A DNA stretch of 52,844 nt from Erysipelotrichaceae bacterium (GCA_015058875.1 SVBN01000014.1:1-52844); one strand, 5' to 3'. Positions 33,293 to 41,666 are shown, counted from the first letter of the stretch. Numbers and translations are program-made. Notes: generated from the letters alone by a model not told the origin.

Positions 33293-34532
33293 ACTCTTCC
33301 TCCTCGATTCTGTATTTCATAAACGGCAGAGCTCTGACCCGCTCGCCGCATACCTCCGTCATCATACCATCTTCAAAGCTTTCGATCACCCGGATATCCA
33401 GCGAAACATTGTCCGCTATCATCGCCATCCTGTCATACGGCACCAGACAGTACATCCGTATCTCTTCCGGATAAAGACGCTCCGTAATCGTCCGTGCAAG
33501 TTCCGCGATGCCTTCACCGGTGCGGCAGCTGATATACAGCGCATCCGGATCACGCTCGCCTTCGTAGCGGTCCGCCTTGTTGAACACTCTGAGTATTTCT
33601 ATCTCACCGGCGCCGATCTGCTTCAGCGTCTCTTCCGTCACTTCCGTATGCACCGGCCATTCCGGATCGCTGACATCCGCCACTTCTATCAGAAGATCGG
33701 CATCGGCAGCCGCAGACAGTGTGGAGCGGAATGCTTCAACCAGCTCATGCGGCAGGTCGGAGACAAATCCGACCGTATCATACAGATAGAACGCCCTTCC
33801 CGCATAATCGATTCTGCGGATACTGGTATCGAGCGTCGCAAACAGCATATCCTTTTCATTCACCCTGCCGGCGGTGCTCTCTGTCACCTGCAGCAATGCG
33901 TTCATCAGGGAACTCTTTCCGGCGTTGGTATAGCCGACGATTGCAGCACGTCTGAGTCCGGATTTATTCCGGTGCTTCTTCGCGTGGGAATTCTGCACTT
34001 CGATTGCCTTCAGCTGCTTCTTCAGATCATTGATTCTTCTCTGGTATCTGCGTCTGAGTCCCGCAGCCCGCATTTCACCGGCGCCGCGGTTCACCGTTCC
34101 GCCGCCTCTTTCATGCGATTCCTCTTCATCCTGATTCCGGATCAGGGCGGGCATCGCATATTCCAGACGCGCCAGTTCGACCTGCATCTTTGCCTGGGCG
34201 GATCCTGCCCGCAGGGAAAAGATATCAAGGATCAGCGCGGTCCGGTCCATCACCGGTACGCCGAACGCTTCGGCCAGTCTTGCGGAAGCCGCGACCGAAA
34301 GCTGGTTGAACACCACCACGCAGTCCGCTTCCAGCATCTTCACGGCTGCGGATATCTCTTCCACCTTGCCCGAGCGGAACGCGGTATGCGGATCCGCTGT
34401 CCGGGAATTCTGGACAATCTCGGAAACGATCTCAATGCCGCACGCCTCGCACAGCCGCCGGCATTCCTCCATCCGGTTTTCAAACGAGCGGATCGTCCGC
34501 AGACGGATTGCCGCAAGTACGGCTGTCCTCAT
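33264..34532 (-). CDS. hflX: GTPase HflX
   Basis: A ribosome-associated GTPase that splits stalled or heat-damaged ribosomes. The 422 aa contain the N-terminal ND1 domain, the glycine-rich linker ERGGGTVNRGAGE with long helices, and the G domain with G1 GYTNAGKSSLMNAL near 203, G3 DTVGFVSDLP, and G4 NKAD. A C-terminal extension follows. The start overlaps the GNAT gene by 4 bases (ATGA). Confidence 0.96.
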   Translation of the reverse strand: MRTAVLAAIRLRTIRSFENRMEECRRLCEACGIEIVSEIVQNSRTADPHTAFRSGKVEEISAAVKMLEADCVVVFNQLSVAASARLAEAFGVPVMDRTALILDIFSLRAGSAQAKMQVELARLEYAMPALIRNQDEEESHERGGGTVNRGAGEMRAAGLRRRYQRRINDLKKQLKAIEVQNSHAKKHRNKSGLRRAAIVGYTNAGKSSLMNALLQVTESTAGRVNEKDMLFATLDTSIRRIDYAGRAFYLYDTVGFVSDLPHELVEAFRSTLSAAADADLLIEVADVSDPEWPVHTEVTEETLKQIGAGEIEILRVFNKADRYEGERDPDALYISCRTGEGIAELARTITERLYPEEIRMYCLVPYDRMAMIADNVSLDIRVIESFEDGMMTEVCGERVRALPFMKYRIEEEEYENRMGKNE

Positions 34533-35068
34533 AGCTCACTGCCCCACTGATCACTGAACGGGCGTCTGTTCACATCCGCATCCGGATTCACTTCCAGCGT
34601 ATAGTTGCATACCGAAAGCCAGGTTCCGAATTTATAGCCGAAGGATTTCAGCTCGCCGCTGAACTGAAATCCCAGCTTCCGATGCAGGTGCAGGGAAGCA
34701 TGATTTTCCGAAGTGATAATGGAAATAAGATTCCGGAATCCCGCTTCTTTCGCGATCCGGATGATTTCCTCCAGCAGGACCCGGCCGTATCCGCGGCCTC
34801 TTTTTTCCGGATCCACATATACCGATACATCGGCCGTCCAGTCATAGGCGGCCCGGCTCATGAACGGTGAAAGATATACATAGCCGGCCGGCTGGCCCTC
34901 TTCTTCCAGAATCAGCCAGGGGTACTTGCGCGTCACGGTTCTGACGCGCTCTTCAAACTGCGGCAGACTCAGCTGTTCCGTTTCAAATGTTGCCGTGCTG
35001 TTTTCGATATACCGGTTGTACCATTCCAGGCAGACCGGAATGTCTTTCTGTTCTATTTTTCTGATCAT
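34529..35068 (-). CDS. GNAT N-acetyltransferase, phosphinothricin-acetyltransferase-like
   Basis: A 179-aa acetyl-CoA-dependent N-acetyltransferase of the Pat/MnaT group, which acetylates methionine sulfone, sulfoximine and related amino acids. The start IRKIEQKDIPVCLEWYNRYIENSTATFE is diagnostic, and the acetyl-CoA loop is KRGRGYGRVLLEE near 92. A ~20-residue polar tail exceeds the family. It overlaps the neighbours on both sides by 4 bases. The real substrate is unknown. Confidence 0.88.
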   Translation of the reverse strand: MIRKIEQKDIPVCLEWYNRYIENSTATFETEQLSLPQFEERVRTVTRKYPWLILEEEGQPAGYVYLSPFMSRAAYDWTADVSVYVDPEKRGRGYGRVLLEEIIRIAKEAGFRNLISIITSENHASLHLHRKLGFQFSGELKSFGYKFGTWLSVCNYTLEVNPDADVNRRPFSDQWGSEL

Positions 35069-36366
35069 TTCTCAAATACCGTTTTCCCGTCGCATACCGT
35101 CATCAGCACTTCGGCTGAACGAATGCTTTCCGGATCGGATTCCAGCGGAGATGTCATAATGCAGAGATCCGCCTTCATTCCCTGTTTCAGCATACCTGTT
35201 TCATTCTGAAAACGCAGGAATTGTGCTCCCTCAGCCGTCAGGCTCCGGATCACCTGGTCCGCTTCATATCCCTGAGAAACATAGCGGGCAACGATCTCGG
35301 GCACGCTTTCCCGGATCCCGTCCGCACACAGCGCGTAATCCGGACCGACCATGCTTTCCGATGCGCACGGGAAGCCTGCCTCTTTCATCTTTGCCGGAAG
35401 CTGTCCGTTCCCCGAGATCACAGCGTAGCCGAGGAAATTGTTTCCGACGGCTGCTTCTTTCATCAGATCCGTCAGTTCCCCTTCCTTCTCTGTTTTCAAA
35501 ACAGCAGGCATGTTGTAGTTTTCCGCCAGGCGGATCATCACATCCCCGTCCGGCTGCGTTTCATCGATCTTCAGACTGCCGATCCTGAACAGGCCCTCGC
35601 CGACTTCCGCGGTATATCCTTCATCCAGGAAATGTGCCAGCTCTTCCGGTGCATCGAATGTGCACTGCTCATCGATTCTGAGACTGCACAGCCCTTTCCT
35701 TCCCATTTTCAGCATTGTATCCAGGATATCTCCCCAGCTTTCCGAAGGCAGAAAATCCGAACTGCCGCAGGCGGTAAACCCATGCGCATTCATCCGCTTC
35801 ATTGCATGCAGCAGCGCCTCTTCCGTCTGCTGAGGGGTATATTTCGGAAGAAACGCCCGCATGACATTCACTGCTTCCTTTTCCAGCAGTCCTGTTTTCA
35901 CGTCTACTTTTCCGCCGGGAATCACCGTATCCCCGGAAATATCCGCACGCCTGAGCGCAGCCGCATTGACAAGGCACGCATCTTCCCCGATCTGCAGATA
36001 AACCGGAGCGGTAAGCGTATCCAGCAAGGTCCGGAATTCTTCACTGACCAGTTCCTGTTCCAGACCGTATCCGATCAGCCATCCTCCCTGTCCGGAAGCA
36101 GTCAGTTTCCGCACCGCTTCTTTTGCGTCGCGGATCATGGAAAGATTGATCCGCATGGCGTTTCTTCCCGCTTCCAGCAGGCTGACATGCGCGGAAATGA
36201 AACCGGGATAAATACAGGCGCCCTGAACATCGGTCACTTCATCCGCATCATTGATCAGGGCTGTGATTTCCTCATCGCTCCCGATTGCTTCGATCACGCC
36301 GTCACGCGCATACAGCGCCGATCCGTCCGAACCGTAAATATGCCCGTTGATCCATGCTTTTGCCAT
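35065..36366 (-). CDS. Amidohydrolase-superfamily protein (YtcJ-like), probably inactive
   Basis: A 433-aa protein with the amidohydrolase-3 layout: an N-terminal beta-sandwich strand pair (AWINGHIYGSDGSALYARDGVI), GACIYPGFISAH at the barrel entry, and the C-terminal MKADLCIMTSPL...VCDGKTVFEK sandwich closure. Active YtcJ proteins are about 530 aa and have HxH in PGFxDSHxH, HAIGD and later His/Asp ligands. Here the first site is H60-V-S62, so the second His is Ser, and no histidine at all occurs after about residue 246. It therefore looks like a shortened pseudoenzyme, though the intact frame and AAGGAGG before the ATG show it is expressed. Function unknown. Confidence 0.75.
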   Translation of the reverse strand: MAKAWINGHIYGSDGSALYARDGVIEAIGSDEEITALINDADEVTDVQGACIYPGFISAHVSLLEAGRNAMRINLSMIRDAKEAVRKLTASGQGGWLIGYGLEQELVSEEFRTLLDTLTAPVYLQIGEDACLVNAAALRRADISGDTVIPGGKVDVKTGLLEKEAVNVMRAFLPKYTPQQTEEALLHAMKRMNAHGFTACGSSDFLPSESWGDILDTMLKMGRKGLCSLRIDEQCTFDAPEELAHFLDEGYTAEVGEGLFRIGSLKIDETQPDGDVMIRLAENYNMPAVLKTEKEGELTDLMKEAAVGNNFLGYAVISGNGQLPAKMKEAGFPCASESMVGPDYALCADGIRESVPEIVARYVSQGYEADQVIRSLTAEGAQFLRFQNETGMLKQGMKADLCIMTSPLESDPESIRSAEVLMTVCDGKTVFEK

Positions 36367-36383
36367 ACTGCCTCCTTTTTCTG

Positions 36384-36409
36384 AAAAAGCGCATCCGCGG
36401 ATACGCTTT
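36384..36409 (-). terminator. Terminator or attenuator between the GNAT-PPase gene and the amidohydrolase gene
   Basis: Minus strand AAGCGTATCC-GC-GGATGCGCTT, one wobble, then TTTTTC. It begins at the GNAT-PPase stop and ends 17 bases before the next ATG. No promoter fits in that gap, so downstream genes rely on read-through or an upstream internal promoter. Confidence 0.75.
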
Positions 36410-37181
36410 AAGCTCTCTGTTCATACCAGACAATTCTGGTTTCATAATACTGTTCCTGAAAAGCGATCTGATCGATAATCCATGCATGGTCATAATCCGT
36501 GCCATCCGCAACAATCCACGCCGATCCGCCTTCCCTGCGGTAAACAATTCCGATGACGGTTCCCGTGAAGCTCTCAGCCGGTTCCGTCTGGCCGATCACA
36601 TAGGCGTCCTGAAACAGGCCGCTGTGCGCCGCAAGTTCCTCGATATATCCGGTGTTGCAGAGATACTGCTCATCCGCAAATACGCCGTGCAGTTCGCCGA
36701 TCGTATGCTCGATGCATACCGTGGCCTGCGTACCGAGGAAGCGGTCCGCCAGCATCAGTTCCATCCGCTGCAGACGCACGCCGTCCCTGATATATTCCTC
36801 ACCTTCCGGCAGGAAGCCGAGAAAGTCATAGAATTCCCGGACTTCGCATCTTCCGCTGAGGGTGAGCCGGTCATAGCCTTCCGTAAAGGCAATCTTTGAA
36901 AGTTCCTGCACCAGGAAGGTGCCGATGCGTTTTCTTCTGTTTTCCTCACGGACAAACAGCCAGAGAATATGCATCGTATCCGGATCCCAGCCGATCACGC
37001 CTTCCAGCGCCTTCTCATAGGCGCCGAGCCACATCATCTTCAGTCCCGCTTCATCCAGCAGCTTCAGAAAGCTGCGTGCTCCTTCCGGGGTATATCCGAG
37101 ATTGTTTTCCTGAAAGAATACTTCTTTGACCAGATTCAGCGCATCATGCTTTTCATCTGTATCCAGCAGGCGGATATTCAT
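36408..37181 (-). CDS. GNAT acetyltransferase fused to an inorganic-pyrophosphatase-like domain
   Basis: The N-terminal ~145 residues are a GNAT fold: MNIRLLDTDEKHDALNLVKEVF, WLFVREENRRKRIGTFLVQEL at the acetyl-CoA loop, and VREFYDFLGFLPEGEEYIRDG. The C-terminal ~110 residues resemble the small clostridial proteins labelled inorganic pyrophosphatase: LGTQATVCIEHTIGELHG, YLCNTGYIEE, DAYVIGQTEPAESFTGTVIGIVYRREGGSAWIV and FQEQYYETRIVWYE. GxPPase-type metal ligands are not obvious, and the catalytic claim for that small family is itself weak. GGAGATCTG precedes the ATG, which overlaps the sseB stop as TGATG. Substrates of both halves are unknown. Confidence 0.7.
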   Translation of the reverse strand: MNIRLLDTDEKHDALNLVKEVFFQENNLGYTPEGARSFLKLLDEAGLKMMWLGAYEKALEGVIGWDPDTMHILWLFVREENRRKRIGTFLVQELSKIAFTEGYDRLTLSGRCEVREFYDFLGFLPEGEEYIRDGVRLQRMELMLADRFLGTQATVCIEHTIGELHGVFADEQYLCNTGYIEELAAHSGLFQDAYVIGQTEPAESFTGTVIGIVYRREGGSAWIVADGTDYDHAWIIDQIAFQEQYYETRIVWYEQRA

Positions 37182-38020
37182 CAGATCTCCAGTTCCCGGT
37201 CATACAGCGGAACAGCTCCCTGCACGACTGTCCTGTCAATGGCTTCCGACCAGCTGATGACAACCACCGGCACCTCTTTGGCAAGAGGCAGCGCCGCATT
37301 GCGCACATTCTCCAGCAGCGCGGCATCTTTCTTATCCGCTTCCACAACCAGCGCGAACGCCACTTCATTTCCGGCCAGCTGCTGGCGCAGCCAGACGCGG
37401 CTGATTTCCGGCACGCCTGTGCAGTGATCATAAACCGCATTGACCAGCGCGGTCGGATAGATTCTCGGTTCGGAATATACCGCCGTCATTCCCGGAGGAA
37501 CCTGGCCGGGTTCAATTTTCTGAACAGCCGGAGCCTGGGCGGGAACAGCTTTGATGTCCGTTCCGCGGATCAGCGCGAGTACCAAAGGCTTGGGCAGGAC
37601 GATATTCTCGTTCATCGGGTTGATCACGACGCCTTCCGCCGTATTGCGCGGATCGGAAAGAATTCCTTCGTATTCCTTCAGCGTACGGACAATGTACTGG
37701 AGGTTTCCTTCCCGGTTCACATTCAGCTTCTTCGCTTCCTCAATATCCGTGAATGCCGGCAGGAAGCTCTTGCCCTGATTGGTATTTACCATCAGGAAGC
37801 TGACCTGGGTATTGGCGGGAACCTTCATTCTTCCCTGCGCATCCGGTTTGAAATCCGTATTGAACAAAGCCGGTACCAGGAACTTTGCCTTCATCACTTC
37901 CTTCAGGAAGTTCTGCTGTTTTTCCTCATCCGCTCCTGTTTTCAGCGCCGCAATCGCATTCTTCAATGCGTTGTTCTGAATCGGAGCAACTGTCTTTTTC
38001 ACTTTTTTCTTATTTGCCAT
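37181..38020 (-). CDS. SseB family protein
   Basis: A 279-aa protein with the SseB N-terminal domain (LKNAIAALKT...KFLVPALF then SFLPAFTDIEEAKKL, about 20-160) and a C-terminal SseB-like domain (about 185-279: YPTALVNAVYDHCTGVPEISRVWL). In Escherichia coli SseB affects serine sensitivity; in Firmicutes its role is unknown. The N-terminus is basic (MANKKKVKKT). GGAGAAAAGG precedes the ATG and a good promoter lies upstream. First gene of the set running to the GNAT-PPase fusion. Confidence 0.85.
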   Translation of the reverse strand: MANKKKVKKTVAPIQNNALKNAIAALKTGADEEKQQNFLKEVMKAKFLVPALFNTDFKPDAQGRMKVPANTQVSFLMVNTNQGKSFLPAFTDIEEAKKLNVNREGNLQYIVRTLKEYEGILSDPRNTAEGVVINPMNENIVLPKPLVLALIRGTDIKAVPAQAPAVQKIEPGQVPPGMTAVYSEPRIYPTALVNAVYDHCTGVPEISRVWLRQQLAGNEVAFALVVEADKKDAALLENVRNAALPLAKEVPVVVISWSEAIDRTVVQGAVPLYDRELEI

Positions 38021-38040
38021 ATTTCCTTTTCTCCGCAGTA

Positions 38041-38068
38041 ATTATACCAACATCTTTCTGTTTCTCAA
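38041..38068 (-). promoter_or_regulatory. Promoter of sseB
   Basis: TTGAGA (38063-38068), 16-base spacer, perfect TATAAT (38041-38046) on the minus strand. Confidence 0.8.
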
Positions 38069-38069
38069 T

Positions 38070-38081
38070 CGGTACGTACCG
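38070..38081. promoter_or_regulatory. 12-base perfect palindrome between divergent promoters
   Basis: CGGTACGTACCG begins two bases upstream of the sseB -35 and lies 11 bases from the rhomboid -10. It is placed to control both genes. Confidence 0.5.
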
Positions 38082-38091
38082 CAAACTGTAT

Positions 38092-38097
38092 TATAAT
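38092..38097 (+). promoter_or_regulatory. -10 of the rhomboid gene
   Basis: Perfect TATAAT, 23 bases before the ATG; the -35 region falls on the palindrome and is a poor match, so an activator may help. Confidence 0.55.
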
Positions 38098-38120
38098 GGC
38101 ATTCGTAACGGGAGGTCGTT

Positions 38121-38672
38121 ATGAAGCGCAGAATAACTTTTAATTCGCCGGCGGTGCTGACATTTGCCCTCATCAGCGCCGCGGTTCTGATTATCAATAC
38201 GGTTACCGGCGGGGCAATGAACAGATATTTCAGCATTTACCGCACATCCTTTACGGATCCCTGGATGTACCTTCGTCTTTTCACCCATGTCCTCGGACAT
38301 GCGGATGTATCGCATTACGCCAACAACATGATGCTGTTTCTGGTGCTGGGACCGATGCTGGAGGAGAAATACGGCAGCCGGATGCTGGTGGAAATCATGG
38401 CGGTTGTCGCGGTTGTGACCGGACTGCTGCACATCTTCCTGTTCCCGCGCACAGCGCTGATGGGAGCCAGCGGCATCGTCTTCGCCTTTATCCTGCTGGC
38501 CAGCGTGACCGGCAGCGGGAAAGGCATTCCCGTCACGCTGATCATCGTTGCGCTGATCTATATCAGCCAGCAGATCTGGTCCGGCGTGACCGTACACGAC
38601 AACATTTCCCAGCTGACGCATATTGCCGGGGGACTGGTCGGCATGGGCTACGGGATGCTGCTGAAAAAATGA
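38121..38672 (+). CDS. Rhomboid family intramembrane serine protease
   Basis: A 183-aa six-helix rhomboid that cuts substrates within the membrane. After the first helix (13-30), loop L1 is followed by HADVSHYANNMMLFLVLGPMLEEKYG, the conserved HxxxN helix. The catalytic Ser is in MGASGIVFAF near 117, and the His in LTHIAGGLVG near 167, completing the Ser-His dyad. GGGAGG precedes the ATG. Substrates are unknown; HtrA, another envelope protease, follows directly. Confidence 0.94.
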   Translation: MKRRITFNSPAVLTFALISAAVLIINTVTGGAMNRYFSIYRTSFTDPWMYLRLFTHVLGHADVSHYANNMMLFLVLGPMLEEKYGSRMLVEIMAVVAVVTGLLHIFLFPRTALMGASGIVFAFILLASVTGSGKGIPVTLIIVALIYISQQIWSGVTVHDNISQLTHIAGGLVGMGYGMLLKK

Positions 38673-38693
38673 TTTACCGAAACTTGACCTTTT

Positions 38694-38711
38694 GTTCACA
38701 TGAAGTTCACA
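38694..38711 (+). promoter_or_regulatory. Direct repeat upstream of htrA, OmpR/CssR-like
   Basis: GTTCACA occurs twice with an 11-base period (38694-38700 and 38705-38711), ending 9 bases before TATATT. Tandem half-sites one helical turn apart are typical of OmpR/PhoB-family regulators; Bacillus htrA is controlled by CssR through TTTTCACA-like direct repeats. Confidence 0.5.
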
Positions 38712-38720
38712 TTGGGAACC

Positions 38721-38726
38721 TATATT
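38721..38726 (+). promoter_or_regulatory. -10 of htrA
   Basis: TATATT, 30 bases before the ATG; the -35 region is replaced by the GTTCACA repeats. Confidence 0.5.
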
Positions 38727-38756
38727 GAACCCGTAAGCAGAAAGGAGCTTGGTATC

Positions 38757-40508
38757 ATGAGCGAAAAAGAAATTGAAGAAATGACAGAAACAACCGACGG
38801 GTCCGGCACTCCTGCTGAAGCAGTTCATCATGCAGAACAGAGAGCTGAAACCGTGGCGGAAGAAACACAGGCTGCAGCTGATCATATGAAGGAAGAAACC
38901 CGGAAGGCAGCTGAACAGATCGAAAAGGACATTACGGAGAATCAGGAAAGATACAGCAGACCGCTGGAAACAGGTTCCGCCCTTCTTTACGGAGCGGATG
39001 AGGAGAATGAGGATCATTCGGCCTACATGCCGCATCATGAAGAAGTCCACGCCGCTGAGGAAACAGTGAGTGAACTGTTCCCCGAAGCAGACACAGAAGA
39101 AACAGCGGCGGAAGAGGTTCATGCAGAGCCTGTACATATTGAACCCGTAATGGAAGAACAGGTAACAGAAGAAGCCGCACCGGTACAGGAACCCGTCTAT
39201 ACGGTTCCCGCTGCGGAAAAGAAAGAAGCGCCGCGCGTTGAAGAACAGGCTGTGAAAGAGGAACGGCAGACTGCACCGGCATATACGTATCAGGAACCTT
39301 ACCGCGAAAGCGCGCAGGCTGCTCCGGCCAGGAAATCCCATCCGGTCCTCAATACACTGCTGAGCGCGGCGGTATCACTTGCGGCCGGATTCGGCGGCGG
39401 ATATCTTGCTGTCCGGACATTCGCTCCGGAAACCCCGGAACCGGCAGTCGCAGATGCCGTACCGGAAACAGAACCGGAAGAGCAGGCAGCCGCACCGCTT
39501 CCTGCCGAACCGGAACCGGCACCGGTTGTCAGCACGGAGATGTCGATTTCCGATATTGCCGCTAAGGCGCAGCCGAGCGTTGTTGAGATTCTGATCGAAG
39601 CAGAAGTATCCGGAGGATACGGCGGCTACGGCGGATGGGGCGGATTCTTCAACCAGCCCTATACAACCCAGGCAGCCGGATCCGGCGTCATTATCTCGGA
39701 TGACGGCTATATCATCACAAACAACCATGTGGTCGAAGATGCCACAAAGATTACCGTCACCCTGTTTGACGGCAGAGAATATGAAGCAGAGCTGATCGGA
39801 ACCGACGCAAAGAGCGATATCGGCGTTATCAAAATCAGTGCAGATAAACTGACGGCCGCAGAGATCGGTGATTCCGATACACTGCAGACCGGCGATACCG
39901 CGGTCGTGATCGGTAACCCGCTCGGAACCCTCGGCGGAACCGTCACCAACGGCATTATTTCCGCAACCGACCGTGAAATTACGATCGACGACGAAACGAT
40001 GAATCTGATCCAGACCAATGCGGCGATCAACTCCGGCAACTCCGGCGGCGGACTGTTTGACGGACACGGAGACCTGATCGGCATCGTCAACGCCAAGGAC
40101 TCCGGGTACACATCCAGCGGCACCGTCATCGAAGGTCTCGGATTCGCCATCCCGGTCAACGAGGCAATGGATGTTGCCGAACAGCTGATCGAATACGGTG
40201 CAGTCACAAACCGTGCAACCCTGGGCGTCTATATCCAGGAGCTTGCACAGAGCACAGGCAACTATGAAGCGGGTCTGTATATTACCGAGGTCATGAAGAA
40301 CAGCGGCGCCGAGGAAGCGGGACTGCAGTCCTATGACCGCATCGTGTCCGCAGACGGACAGCAGATCAGCGGATACAAGGATCTCCGGAAAGTTCTGAAG
40401 GAAAAGAATGTCGGCGATACGATCGAAGTTACAGTTGTCCGTGACGGAGAGGAAATGACCTTTGAATGCACGCTGACCGGTCCGATCAGTGACACATACG
40501 AAGGCTGA
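38757..40508 (+). CDS. htrA: HtrA/DegP-like membrane-anchored serine protease
   Basis: An envelope quality-control protease. The 583-aa chain has an unusually long (~200-residue) acidic Glu/Thr/Ala-rich cytoplasmic N-terminus, a membrane helix (about 203-222), a Pro/Glu spacer, then a trypsin-like domain: His in TNNHVVEDA near 323, Asp in AKSDIGVI near 354, Ser in NSGNSGGGLFD near 428. A glycine-rich stretch (GGYGGYGGWGG) lies in the LA loop. One PDZ domain ends the protein (about 480-575). ATG at 38757 follows AAAGGAG; an upstream in-frame ATG lacks a site. Confidence 0.96.
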   Translation: MSEKEIEEMTETTDGSGTPAEAVHHAEQRAETVAEETQAAADHMKEETRKAAEQIEKDITENQERYSRPLETGSALLYGADEENEDHSAYMPHHEEVHAAEETVSELFPEADTEETAAEEVHAEPVHIEPVMEEQVTEEAAPVQEPVYTVPAAEKKEAPRVEEQAVKEERQTAPAYTYQEPYRESAQAAPARKSHPVLNTLLSAAVSLAAGFGGGYLAVRTFAPETPEPAVADAVPETEPEEQAAAPLPAEPEPAPVVSTEMSISDIAAKAQPSVVEILIEAEVSGGYGGYGGWGGFFNQPYTTQAAGSGVIISDDGYIITNNHVVEDATKITVTLFDGREYEAELIGTDAKSDIGVIKISADKLTAAEIGDSDTLQTGDTAVVIGNPLGTLGGTVTNGIISATDREITIDDETMNLIQTNAAINSGNSGGGLFDGHGDLIGIVNAKDSGYTSSGTVIEGLGFAIPVNEAMDVAEQLIEYGAVTNRATLGVYIQELAQSTGNYEAGLYITEVMKNSGAEEAGLQSYDRIVSADGQQISGYKDLRKVLKEKNVGDTIEVTVVRDGEEMTFECTLTGPISDTYEG

Positions 40509-40513
40509 GAGAA

Positions 40514-40534
40514 AGGTGCTGCGGCACCTTTTTT
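40514..40534 (+). terminator. Terminator of htrA
   Basis: AGGTGC-TGCG-GCACCT then TTTTT. Confidence 0.9.
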
Positions 40535-40535
40535 C

Positions 40536-40564
40536 TTGTCATAACAGTGTTTTTCAGATACTAT
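40536..40564 (+). promoter_or_regulatory. Promoter of azlCD
   Basis: TTGTCA (40536-40541), 17-base spacer, TACTAT (40559-40564), directly after the htrA terminator. Confidence 0.7.
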
Positions 40565-40585
40565 TTCTGACAGTGAGGTTTTGAT

Positions 40586-41302
40586 ATGACAGTTTCAGAC
40601 CGTATGGAATGGCAGAACGGAATGAAAGACGGAATCCCGATCGGGCTCGGTTATTTTGCTGTGGCGTTTTCGCTGGGAATCGCAGCCCGCAACGCCGGCA
40701 TGACCCCCATGCAGGGATTTCTTGCCAGTCTTTCGACAAACGCTTCCGCCGGAGAGTATGCGGTTTTCACTTTGATCGGCCAGAATGCCCCGTATCTGGA
40801 ATGCGCCGTCATGACCCTGATTGCCAATGCCAGGTATCTGTTAATGAGCGCATCGCTTTCCCAGAAGCTGCATCCTTCCGTCCCCTCATGGAAGCGGATG
40901 ATCATCGGCTTTGATGTAACCGATGAGCTCTTCGGCATCGGCATTGCCAGAAAAGGATGGCTGAATCCCGCCTACTATTACGGCGCCATGCTGGTATCGA
41001 TTCCCGGCTGGGCTTTCGGAACGCTGCTCGGCGTGATCATGGGCAACCTTCTGCCGGCAAGAATCGTCAGCGCCCTGTCCGTAGCACTGTACGGGATGTT
41101 CCTGGCGATCGTCATTCCCCCTTCCCGGGAGAACAAAATCATCGGAGCACTGGTGCTGATCAGCTTCCTGCTCTCCTGGCTCTCTTCGGTTTTGCCGGCC
41201 GTATCTTCCCTTTCCTCTGGCACCCGGACAATTATTCTGACCGTACTGATCTCCGGAACAGCCGCTCTGCTGTTTCCGCATGAAGAAAGCGGGGACATGT
41301 AA
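40586..41302 (+). CDS. azlC: AzlC branched-chain amino acid exporter large subunit
   Basis: The large subunit of the LIV-E type two-component exporter for branched-chain amino acids. The 238 aa contain about seven to eight membrane helices. GIPIGLGYFAVAFSLGIAARNAGMTPMQGF and the NARYLLMSASLSQKL segment match the family, as does FDVTDELFGIG. GTGAGG lies before the ATG. azlD follows without a gap. Confidence 0.95.
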   Translation: MTVSDRMEWQNGMKDGIPIGLGYFAVAFSLGIAARNAGMTPMQGFLASLSTNASAGEYAVFTLIGQNAPYLECAVMTLIANARYLLMSASLSQKLHPSVPSWKRMIIGFDVTDELFGIGIARKGWLNPAYYYGAMLVSIPGWAFGTLLGVIMGNLLPARIVSALSVALYGMFLAIVIPPSRENKIIGALVLISFLLSWLSSVLPAVSSLSSGTRTIILTVLISGTAALLFPHEESGDM

Positions 41303-41605
41303 ATGCGCAATCCCTATGTATATATTCTGATCATGGCAGGCGTTTCCTTTATCATCCGGGTACTGCCGCTGACATTGATCCGCAAGCCGATCACAAACCG
41401 CTTCCTGCGCTCATTCCTGTATTATGTGCCGTATGTGACCCTGTCGGTCATGACCTTCCCGGCAATCATCCATGCGACCGGATCGGTCTGTTCCGGTGCC
41501 GCAGCGCTGATCACCGGCATCATTCTTGCCTGGAAGAACGCCGGACTTCTGCCCGTAGCGGCAGCCGCATGTGCGGTGGTTCTGATTCTTGAAGCATTCC
41601 TGTGA
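41303..41605 (+). CDS. azlD: AzlD branched-chain amino acid exporter small subunit
   Basis: The small membrane partner of AzlC. The 100 aa form four helices; TFIIRVLPLTLIRKPI-like opening (FIIRVLPLTLIRKPITNRFLRSFLYYVPYVTLSVMTFPAI) is typical. Its ATG follows the azlC TAA directly and has no ribosome site, so translation is coupled. Confidence 0.94.
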   Translation: MRNPYVYILIMAGVSFIIRVLPLTLIRKPITNRFLRSFLYYVPYVTLSVMTFPAIIHATGSVCSGAAALITGIILAWKNAGLLPVAAAACAVVLILEAFL

Positions 41606-41632
41606 AGCATATTTTCACGGATATGCTTTTTC
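41605..41632 (+). terminator. Terminator of azlCD
   Basis: AGCATAT / ATATGCT stem, 8-base loop, then TTTTTCTTTT, beginning at the azlD stop. Confidence 0.88.
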
Positions 41633-41666
41633 TTTTCGGCTGTGATCGTATAAAATGTAGTGCGTT

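Noticed and set aside
38091-39341. A 416-codon minus-strand frame opposite the rhomboid and htrA genes
   Set aside because: It spans two well-supported plus-strand genes and their promoter; Phe/Cys/His-rich shadow.
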